Assembly (NCBI GenBank): GCA_903866285.1
Contig: CAIPMZ010000044.1
Coordinates: 1 to 6,036, forward strand
DNA: 6,036 bases
Origin: an uncultured bacterium
GTDB taxonomy: Bacteria > Patescibacteriota > Minisyncoccia > Moranbacterales > GWC2-37-73
Reading direction: 5' to 3'
Part shown: positions 1 through 4,866 of the stretch, piece by piece
How the letters are laid out: the number at the start of each line of letters is the position of its first letter
How positions within the stretch are numbered: position 1 is the first letter of the stretch
The notes under the pieces: generated by a model
Told to the model about the DNA's origin: nothing
The model's database searches: none
What the model saw: only the letters and a program-made list of their open reading frames with translations
Made by a program: the position numbers and the translations under genes

Positions 1-1189
1 CCAAGAAAACAATTGAGTTGATAAATGCTTCATATACTGGCAAGTACTCCGTATAAGAATATTCAATTTCATCTTTAAGATACGGAATAGAAAAAACGCT
101 TGAATTCTTTTCAACAAAACTAGCATACACAACCCGCCCCTTCTTATTCGACAAAATGTATACGTTATCACTATCCTTTATGGAAAAAGCAGAAGCACCA
201 TTTATCTCTAATATAGTGCCATCCGTCACTCGACCTCCGGGAATATTTTTTTGATACCATGTCTTAGCATCATCTCGTATTCCTGTTTTTGAAGCAGGCA
301 TATCCCATTCATAAATAGTTACAAAAAATCCAAGACCACCATTATATGGCTCCCCTGTTTTTGGAGAGACACTAAGACGATCCCCTGTTCCATCAGAGTC
401 AGGTACTGGCCTTACATCCCAATAAGGTGGGTATTTAAATGAAATGCCTTTTTCCATATAAACCTGCCATTCTGAAGTTTTCTCAAACGATGTAGGACAT
501 GGCAAAGCAACCGTTGAAATCGGCTCAAAATTATCAATAGAAATTGTTTCAACGACTGATCCAATACGCAACCATTCCTCATCATTAGCGGTCCATGAGA
601 GAGGTTGCTTATAATTCACAGAATCATTAGCACACTGTAAATTATTTTGCCATTTTGAACAATCCGCCTCGAGTTTCCATATTTTCATTATCAATACACC
701 ATCTTCATTGAGTGTAATATTGTACCCGAGATTTGTCTGATTTCCTGCATTAACCTTTCTATAATATGATGATTGACTCAAGGCATCGCGATAAGCAAAC
801 ATTGTATATCTCTCATTCTGCGTATCAATAATTACTAGGCAACTTGGCATTTCATATATATCATACTTGCCATTCATGAATGGCTGCATACGTGTCAAAA
901 CATCATTCCTGACAAACCACGTGGCACAATCAATTTTAGGAAGGTTATTTTTATAGGTATCTCTTTTCTGAATGATAGTTTCCGTCTTAATATTTTCATT
1001 CTGCATTAAATTTTCAGATACGATTCTTTTCCCAGATTGTATGGATAATACTGACGTTGGTTGTTGAATTGGTGCTTGAGCATTTTTGGCAAACATGAAT
1101 CCAATAACTCCGCTAGTAATTGCAACCATTGCAACAATGATAATAACTTTCACAATGTTTTCTTTTTTCATTTTTATTTCACCCGCCAT
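1..1189 (-). CDS. Membrane-anchored extracytoplasmic protein with FKYPxxW domain, 3' end outside window
   Basis: I translated this frame myself: it stays open from the ATG at 1189 to the window edge, giving 396 complete codons, and the stop lies beyond base 1. A short basic N-terminus is followed by a hydrophobic segment at about residues 12-34 and then a long hydrophilic region, so the protein is probably anchored by its N-terminus with the rest outside the cytoplasm. Residues 251-257 read FKYPPYW, after GIS. This resembles the GxxFxYPxxW start of PsbP-like or lipoprotein-like domains common in Patescibacteria. The segment ending PVYEAFINSIVFL looks like the usual end of that domain, so little is probably missing. 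Five cysteines (88, 117, 177, 186, 231) could form disulfides. A second in-frame ATG at 1171 (residue 7) has GGGTGA upstream and is an equally good start. The gene probably has its own promoter at 1235-1264. Specific function is unknown. Confidence 0.8.
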   Translation of the reverse strand, partial: MAGEIKMKKENIVKVIIIVAMVAITSGVIGFMFAKNAQAPIQQPTSVLSIQSGKRIVSENLMQNENIKTETIIQKRDTYKNNLPKIDCATWFVRNDVLTRMQPFMNGKYDIYEMPSCLVIIDTQNERYTMFAYRDALSQSSYYRKVNAGNQTNLGYNITLNEDGVLIMKIWKLEADCSKWQNNLQCANDSVNYKQPLSWTANDEEWLRIGSVVETISIDNFEPISTVALPCPTSFEKTSEWQVYMEKGISFKYPPYWDVRPVPDSDGTGDRLSVSPKTGEPYNGGLGFFVTIYEWDMPASKTGIRDDAKTWYQKNIPGGRVTDGTILEINGASAFSIKDSDNVYILSNKKGRVVYASFVEKNSSVFSIPYLKDEIEYSYTEYLPVYEAFINSIVFL

Positions 1190-1234
1190 AGCTTTCCCCA
1201 AAAAGTGAAGGAGGATTTTAATATTTATAGATAT

Positions 1235-1264
1235 ATCATACCACAAATAAAAAGTTACCCACAA
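1235..1264 (-). promoter_or_regulatory. Candidate sigma70-type promoter for the gene starting at 1189
   Basis: On the minus strand, TTGTGG (1259-1264) and TATGAT (1235-1240, five of six matches to TATAAT) are separated by 18 bases. The predicted transcript would begin near 1228, giving a leader of about 40 bases before the ATG at 1189. It directly follows the terminator-like hairpin behind the DUF167 gene, which fits a separate transcription unit. The -35 match is poor (three of six), and the DNA here is AT-rich, so chance similarity is possible. Confidence 0.4.
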
Positions 1265-1265
1265 T

Positions 1266-1290
1266 AAAAAACCGACTCATTCCAGGCCGG
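1266..1290 (-). terminator. Candidate rho-independent terminator behind the DUF167 gene
   Basis: On the minus strand CCGGC (1286-1290) can pair with GTCGG (1272-1276) across a nine-base loop, including one G-T wobble, and is followed by six T residues (1266-1271). The stem overlaps the last codons and stop of the DUF167 gene. The stem is only five pairs, so termination may be weak. Confidence 0.4.
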
Positions 1291-1504
1291 CAATGTCAAC
1301 CATTTTAATTTTGGCAGTCTTGCCACCGACGATATTGACGCTACTTTTTGAAACGCCAAAAAATTTGGCGAGCAGTTTTATCAAAGCTTCATTCGCCTGG
1401 CCATCAACTGGCGGGGCAGTAAGTTTAACTTTGTATTCCCCTTCAGAAACTTTCACGACTTCATTTTTCGAAGAGCGTGGGGAAACTTTAATGTAGATAC
1501 GCAT
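1277..1504 (-). CDS. DUF167 / UPF0235 (YggU-like) family protein
   Basis: This is a 75-residue protein of the DUF167 (UPF0235, E. coli YggU) family, a small alpha/beta fold whose biochemical role is not established. The family signature APPVDGQAN lies at residues 30-38. It is followed by a helix (EALIKLLAKFFGV) and the segment SSVNIVGGKTAKIKMVDIAG, where the family has the usual V-x-I-V-x-G-x-x-x-x-x-K pattern. The length matches a single complete domain. The frame also has an ATG at 1537, which would add MSKRNCSILFH. I chose 1504 because MRIYIKVSPRS aligns with the normal family N-terminus. Neither start has a convincing Shine-Dalgarno sequence. The gene is separated from its upstream neighbour by about 300 non-coding bases and is probably transcribed alone. 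Confidence 0.92.
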   Translation of the reverse strand: MRIYIKVSPRSSKNEVVKVSEGEYKVKLTAPPVDGQANEALIKLLAKFFGVSKSSVNIVGGKTAKIKMVDIAGLE

Positions 1505-1817
1505 ATGAAATAAAATTGAACAATTACGCTTGGACATTCATAATCAATCCATTAGCTACAAAATATAAATGAATTAACTTTTCTTTTAGAAGAAAAGTTA
1601 CAAAAGAAATCCCGACACGTGCTCGTTGCTGGGGCAAAGACTTCACTCTTCGCTAAAAATTCCCGCTGCACTTTTTCTGTTGAAAAAGCTCGCTAGAAAT
1701 TTTTTACGCTCATCAATCGTCTTTTACCTACGCACTTCGCAATGTGCGGAGGGTACAAAAATACAAAATTAAGGTGCTTTTACTAACCCAATAAATTAAT
1801 AATATTTTTTAGTTTAT
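1505..1817. other. Hairpin-rich non-coding interval
   Basis: I find no credible gene in these 313 bases. The stretch holds a perfect 11-bp hairpin (1575-1600), a perfect 7-bp hairpin CTTTTTC/GAAAAAG (1671-1688, loop TGTT), and a CGCAC/GTGCG stem (1731-1748, loop of eight). It also holds a direct repeat, TCGCTAAAAATT (1650-1661) and TCGCTAGAAATT (1690-1701), spaced 40 bases apart. The middle, about 1600-1750, is more GC-rich than its flanks. It looks like a dispersed intergenic palindromic element rather than decayed coding sequence, but no second copy is present here to prove it. Confidence 0.55.
1575..1600 (-). terminator. Perfect 11-bp AT-rich hairpin, possible terminator of the four-gene block
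   Basis: TAACTTTTCTT (1575-1585) and AAGAAAAGTTA (1590-1600) are perfect inverse complements around a four-base loop. On the minus strand the hairpin is followed by a T-rich stretch (ATTCATTTATATTTT) without a continuous T-run. It is the best terminator candidate between the stop at 1818 and the DUF167 gene, but the stem is mostly A-T. It may instead be part of a repeated intergenic element. Confidence 0.35.
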
Positions 1818-2711
1818 CTATACGCTACTATTATTTAACGCTTCCTTTTTTTGCCTGCGAATTCGAAGAGCGTCAGCAATACGAAGCTCGAGATTAGATA
1901 GCATCAAGAAAACCAAGAAGGCATTCGCTAAAATAAAGCTATTTCGAAATAGCTCAACTTTAAGATCAGTACCTAAATAAAGAGCATGCACAAAAACAAC
2001 GCCATAGAGGACCACGTTTGTAAAATGGACAAAGCGCCAAATTTTATAGGAAATGAATTTTTTACCATAAGAAGTTAGAATCATAATAACCATCAGATAA
2101 AAACCCAGCACGCCCAGTGCGGTGAGACTCGGCTGATATTGCGAGGCAAAGGGCACAAATAAATCAACTAATTTAAAGCCCAGCCACTTATCAAAAATCA
2201 GAGCAATTGCATGCACAAAAGCAAACAGCAAAGCCTGAAGCGAAAGCCAGCAATGAATTTTCATGGAATAAATTGGCAAAAATATTTTTCGCAGCAGCGG
2301 AATTCGTAGAGTTAGCCCCAAGAAAATCGAAAGGTAAAGCAGGAAAAAGGCCACTAAGCCACTAGCGCGAGAAATATACCAAGGTACAGGAACTTCTACT
2401 ACCGTAACTGGGACCTGTTCAACGACAGTCTCTTCGGGCTTTGCGCCAGGATATAATTTTGCATCCAGCGGATCGGTTCCAGCTAGAACTTCCACCCCAT
2501 CACCGTAGCTGTCGCCATCCGTATCCGCTTTATTAGGGTCGGTGCGAAAAACTTGAATTTCACCTTGATCAGTCAAGCCGTCTAAATCACTATCGACCGC
2601 CACCTGCCCATCATAATTAACTTTAGAATTTTCCTGAGCACTCACAACTTTCCAACTAAAAAAAGTTGCAAAGAAGATAGCAAGCAGTAGTATTAGCAGT
2701 TTTTTATTCAT
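1818..2711 (-). CDS. Secreted-side calcium-loop repeats fused to a ferric-reductase-like bis-heme membrane domain
   Basis: The predicted product has 297 residues. A signal sequence (MNKKLLILLLAIFF, possible cleavage after VSA at 23-25) is followed by two Asp-rich calcium loops of thrombospondin type 3 type, DSDLDGLTD (40-48) and DTDGDSYGD (63-71). A Val/Pro linker (94-110) leads to about five transmembrane helices from residue 112. WYISRASGLVAFFLLYLS resembles the first helix of ferric-reductase-like (PF01794/YedZ-type) domains. Four histidines are spaced as expected for two b hemes: H153-x13-H167 and H229-x12-H242. No flavin or NAD(P)H domain is present, so it would need a partner reductase or carrier. 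I moved the start from 2768 to 2711 because MNKKLL begins a proper signal peptide and 2768 lies deep inside apbE. ATG 2711 overlaps the apbE stop by eight bases, suggesting coupled translation. The role in transmembrane electron transfer is inferred. Confidence 0.82.
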   Translation of the reverse strand: MNKKLLILLLAIFFATFFSWKVVSAQENSKVNYDGQVAVDSDLDGLTDQGEIQVFRTDPNKADTDGDSYGDGVEVLAGTDPLDAKLYPGAKPEETVVEQVPVTVVEVPVPWYISRASGLVAFFLLYLSIFLGLTLRIPLLRKIFLPIYSMKIHCWLSLQALLFAFVHAIALIFDKWLGFKLVDLFVPFASQYQPSLTALGVLGFYLMVIMILTSYGKKFISYKIWRFVHFTNVVLYGVVFVHALYLGTDLKVELFRNSFILANAFLVFLMLSNLELRIADALRIRRQKKEALNNSSV

Positions 2712-3666
2712 TGTTTTTAGGGTTATGTAAATATTTCTTAAATTCAGTTGAAACCCAAACGCCTCCACGATAAGCTAAAATGGCGCAAGCAAGTTCTTTT
2801 TCTTGGGCTAAACTTTTTGCAGCGCTAGCCCCCATCACAAAAAGAGTTTTCGCCCAAACATCAGCCTCTGCAGCTGAGTCAGCAACAACCGTGACAGCTT
2901 TCAAATCAAAACAATATTGTCCGCAAGCTTTTGGGTTAACTAAATGATGAAACCTTTTTCCAGCAATTTCCCATTTTCTTTTTCCGATACCAGAAGTTGC
3001 AATAGCTTTTTCCTGCAGTTCCAACATTAAATTCTGATAAGCAATGCCTTCAATATCAATATACCACGGATTACCCTTTTGATCTTTCCCACTAAAAAAC
3101 ATATCGCCCCCACAATCAACCAAGAAGTTTTTCCAACCGCACGCTTTAAAAAACTTTGCGATTTGATCAACTGCATAACCTTTCACAATTCCAGTAAAAT
3201 CCATTCTTTCCTTAAAAGTAAGTGTACCCTCTTTAATAATTAAATCCTCGCTTAAGGCTCGCTCAAAATTAATAACTTTTTTCGCTGCTGAAATTTTAGC
3301 CTCTTTAATTCTTTCAAAATCGCAATTATACCCAGTAGCTTCAAGCTCACCAATAATCCGCGGGTCAAAATATCCCTCAGTTTCCTGATTATAACTAAGC
3401 GCTAATTTAGCAATTTCAACTAGCTGGGTTGAAGCTGGCCAGGAAACCCCTAATTGAGAATTAATCTTCATTAACTCACTCTCAGTGTCAAAGCGACTAA
3501 AAATTTTTTCAATTTCGTCGCACTTTCTTTCAGCTTGCTCAAGATCTTTCTCGGCCTCGACAATTTTTCTCTTATCAGCAATTACGATTTGAAAATCAAT
3601 CTCAGTTCCAAATTTTTTAAATTGTCGCCTAACCACAGCCGCCAAGAATTCATTATCCATACCCAT
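2704..3666 (-). CDS. apbE: FAD:protein FMN transferase ApbE
   Basis: ApbE-family enzymes use FAD and Mg2+ to attach FMN to Thr or Ser of electron-transfer proteins. This 320-residue protein has the family landmarks in order: FSRFDTESE (57-64), GYFDP (98-102), DFTGIVKGYAVD (156-167), DCGGD (184-188), ATSG (223-226), FHHLVNP (239-245) and VTVVADSAAEAD (258-269). The length is typical of the catalytic domain. Two features stand out. There is no signal peptide or lipobox, and an in-frame TAA at 3670-3672 rules out a longer N-terminus. At residue 273 Lys replaces the Thr usual in the ADAxxTA metal-site motif. Start 3666 or 3660 (MGM) cannot be distinguished, and neither has a good ribosome site. 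The gene lies between a secreted protein and a heme membrane protein, the context expected for an extracytoplasmic flavin-based electron carrier system. Confidence 0.95.
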   Translation of the reverse strand: MGMDNEFLAAVVRRQFKKFGTEIDFQIVIADKRKIVEAEKDLEQAERKCDEIEKIFSRFDTESELMKINSQLGVSWPASTQLVEIAKLALSYNQETEGYFDPRIIGELEATGYNCDFERIKEAKISAAKKVINFERALSEDLIIKEGTLTFKERMDFTGIVKGYAVDQIAKFFKACGWKNFLVDCGGDMFFSGKDQKGNPWYIDIEGIAYQNLMLELQEKAIATSGIGKRKWEIAGKRFHHLVNPKACGQYCFDLKAVTVVADSAAEADVWAKTLFVMGASAAKSLAQEKELACAILAYRGGVWVSTEFKKYLHNPKNNE

Positions 3667-3698
3667 AACTTAATCAATTAAATTGCTGCCCGTTACAA

Positions 3699-3713
3699 GG
3701 AGGCTTAGCCTCC
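3699..3713 (-). repeat. Hairpin between the polyacidic-protein gene and apbE
   Basis: GGAGGCT (3699-3705) and AGCCTCC (3707-3713) are inverse complements around one base, forming a GC-rich stem of up to six pairs. No T-run follows on either strand, so it is not a standard terminator. In the 90-base gap inside the operon it could stabilise the upstream mRNA segment, mark a processing site, or give partial attenuation. It also contains GGAGG on both strands, but too far from the apbE start to serve as its ribosome site. Confidence 0.5.
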
Positions 3714-3756
3714 AGCGCTTTGCTAACATAAATTAAGCTTAGCTCATATTACAATA

Positions 3757-4242
3757 TCAATTTAAGTTTTCGTAATTATCAGCCACCCCATTCCCATCAC
3801 CGTCACTAATAGCTAGCTCATAATTATCATCGATTCCGTTTCCATTGGCGTCACTGACAATGATCTGTTCTGGAATAGTTGGATGGGGGTCATTAGCATC
3901 AGCTAGGCCATCCTTATCAGTATCAGGCAAAACCACGTCTTCAATAATTATCTTGGTCACAATTTGATCAGGAAGTTTGATAATTTGAGTATAAGTCTGC
4001 GGTTTAGACTCAGTAGCCGACGCCCCACTGTCATTACTACTGACTTCATCATCTCCCTCATCATCATTTTCATCATCTTCGCCATCTTCATCATCTTCAT
4101 CATCTTCGGCTAAAGCAATCTTACTAAAAGATGGCAACGATTTCAAGAAAGAAAGCTTTTCTTGTTGCACCTGACTCAAAAAAACCGAGAAAATTCCGAC
4201 AAACAACATGGCTAACACAATCAACTTCTTTTTAAGATTCAT
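3757..4242 (-). CDS. Secreted polyacidic protein with calcium-loop repeats
   Basis: I do not recognise a named family for this 161-residue protein. A basic start (KKK 4-6) and a hydrophobic segment (7-22) form a signal peptide or anchor. IALA followed by the acidic run at 42-46 is a possible late cleavage site. Residues 46-66 contain 18 Asp/Glu out of 21. A Ser/Thr-rich linker, NDSGASATES (70-79), follows. The C-terminal half has a Val/Ile-rich strand segment and three Asp loops: DTDKDGLADAND (107-118), DANGNGIDD (131-139) and DGDGNGVAD (147-155). These resemble thrombospondin type 3 or dockerin calcium loops. The start at 4242 is the only ATG consistent with the signal peptide and lacks a Shine-Dalgarno sequence. 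It lies 19 bases after the preceding gene and 90 bases before apbE, so co-transcription is likely. SGASAT (72-77) partly matches the ApbE target motif. Confidence 0.85.
   Translation of the reverse strand: MNLKKKLIVLAMLFVGIFSVFLSQVQQEKLSFLKSLPSFSKIALAEDDEDDEDGEDDENDDEGDDEVSSNDSGASATESKPQTYTQIIKLPDQIVTKIIIEDVVLPDTDKDGLADANDPHPTIPEQIIVSDANGNGIDDNYELAISDGDGNGVADNYENLN
4045..4107 (-). repeat. Degenerate GAT/GAA trinucleotide repeat encoding the polyacidic tract
   Basis: The minus strand is a run of GAT, GAA and GAC codons with little interruption. On the plus strand the phrase CATCATCTT recurs, with related CATCTTC units. It encodes residues 46-66 of the secreted polyacidic protein. Such in-frame triplet repeats can expand or contract without breaking the frame, so tract length may vary between strains. 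Confidence 0.7.
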
Positions 4243-4261
4243 AATGAATATTTTTTATTTT

Positions 4262-4651
4262 TTAACTTTTTTTAGTAGTTTTAGCTGGCTTTGGCTTTGT
4301 AGTTGATTTTACTGAAGCTGGCGAGGTAGTTACCACACTTTTTGTGCCACCAGGAATAACTTGGGTAACTGTTTTTGGTTGTTTGACAGTAACACTGCCA
4401 GTATTTTTAGCTACATTTTCGGTTTTTTGCGCAGAAGTTTGGTCAATAATTTGTTGCAATTGCGCGGCCTTTTCAGCAATCGGGTCAATCGTTTCCGCTG
4501 GGATTTCCTCCGCTACATTATTAGCTAGCTCCTGCAAAGCATCTTTCTTTTCTTGTTGATTTTTAAAATAAGCCACTCCCCCGCCAACTAGCGCGACATT
4601 AATAAAAAGCACCGCCACCTGAACTGCAAATTTTTTAAGCTTTTCCCACAT
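4262..4651 (-). CDS. Single-pass membrane protein with coiled-coil stretch and Lys/Thr/Pro-rich tail
   Basis: No known family is recognised in this 129-residue protein. It has an N-terminal membrane helix (about 8-28), then a helical, probably coiled-coil region (33-75) rich in Ala, Gln and Glu. A basic tail (90-129) follows, dominated by Lys, Thr, Ser, Val and Pro and ending TTKKS. The frame extends upstream to an ATG at 4705, but I chose 4651: MWEKLKKFAVQ gives a normal membrane-anchor start, and the longer version would begin inside the predicted promoter. It is the first gene of the four-gene block and ends 19 bases before the polyacidic protein gene. The phrase PKTVTQVI (92-99) resembles PQTYTQII in that neighbour (81-88). 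Its strongly basic tail and the neighbour's acidic tract suggest a possible electrostatic partnership, which is inference only. Confidence 0.75.
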   Translation of the reverse strand: MWEKLKKFAVQVAVLFINVALVGGGVAYFKNQQEKKDALQELANNVAEEIPAETIDPIAEKAAQLQQIIDQTSAQKTENVAKNTGSVTVKQPKTVTQVIPGGTKSVVTTSPASVKSTTKPKPAKTTKKS

Positions 4652-4676
4652 AAAACGATATTTTAAAAAAATAATT

Positions 4677-4705
4677 AATTTACAACCTAAAATATTAAAA
4701 CTCAA
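4677..4705 (-). promoter_or_regulatory. Candidate promoter of the four-gene apbE block
   Basis: On the minus strand TTGAGT (4700-4705) and TAAATT (4677-4682) are separated by exactly 17 bases, each matching the consensus at four of six positions. The transcript would start near 4670, leaving about 20 untranslated bases before the ATG at 4651. Around it lie a 10-bp inverted repeat, TAAAATATTA (4688-4697) with TAATATTTTA (4712-4721), and GGTTG (minus strand) repeated 20 bases apart (4683-4687 and 4703-4707). This is an arrangement that a dimeric regulator could bind. Confidence 0.4.
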
Positions 4706-4724
4706 CCTTAATAATATTTTAACA

Positions 4725-4754
4725 TAAAAAAAGAAGCTTGTAACTTCTATTTTT
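4725..4754. terminator. Bidirectional terminator-like hairpin after nrdG
   Basis: AGAAG (4732-4736) pairs with CTTCT (4744-4748) across a seven-base loop. Beyond one mismatched base the stem continues with an A-tract (4726-4730) and a T-tract (4750-4754). On the minus strand the hairpin runs directly into seven T residues, the correct form for ending nrdG transcription just before the promoter of the next block. The core stem has only two G-C pairs, so efficiency is uncertain. Confidence 0.45.
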
Positions 4755-4777
4755 CTTGTTGCTAGTTAGTGCTACGC

Positions 4778-4826
4778 GCCTAAATTATTTTTTTTTCACT
4801 ATTTTCAGCTAAATTACAATTTAGGC
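4778..4826. repeat. Overlapping inverted repeats with alternative pairings
   Basis: The segment AATTTAGGC at 4818-4826 is an exact inverse complement of GCCTAAATT at 4778-4786 (nine pairs, 31-base loop containing nine T). Its AATTTAG part (4818-4824) also pairs with CTAAATT at 4809-4815 across only two bases. The two pairings exclude each other. The element lies between nrdG and the next operon; it may act as a DNA operator or as a switching RNA structure in the nrdG 3' region. Confidence 0.5.
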
Positions 4827-4866
4827 TTCCAGCTTATATCCAAAGCTTAAGCATAGCGCCTCCCTT

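Noticed and set aside
1061..1267. Plus-strand open frame of 68 codons rich in Asn, His and Phe
   Set aside because: It overlaps the start of the minus-strand membrane protein and its promoter in antisense. Its composition is unlike a real protein and no ribosome site precedes it.
1293..1496. Plus-strand open frame opposite the DUF167 gene
   Set aside because: The minus-strand frame carries a clear DUF167 signature, and this frame is its shadow.
1560..1670. Minus-strand open stretch through the hairpin region (EFLAKSEVFAPATS and onward)
   Set aside because: It has no start codon in a sensible position, spans perfect hairpins and reads like translated repeat DNA.
2820..2840. MGASAA in ApbE as a flavinylation site
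   Set aside because: The residue before GAS is Met, not Ser or Thr, and it follows a conserved helix of the enzyme itself.
3700..3713. GGAGG near apbE as its ribosome binding site
   Set aside because: It lies more than 30 bases from the start codon and within a stable hairpin.
4344..4559. Plus-strand open frame rich in Cys and Ser
   Set aside because: It lies antisense to the gene of the membrane protein with the Lys/Thr/Pro tail; the composition follows from the opposite codons.
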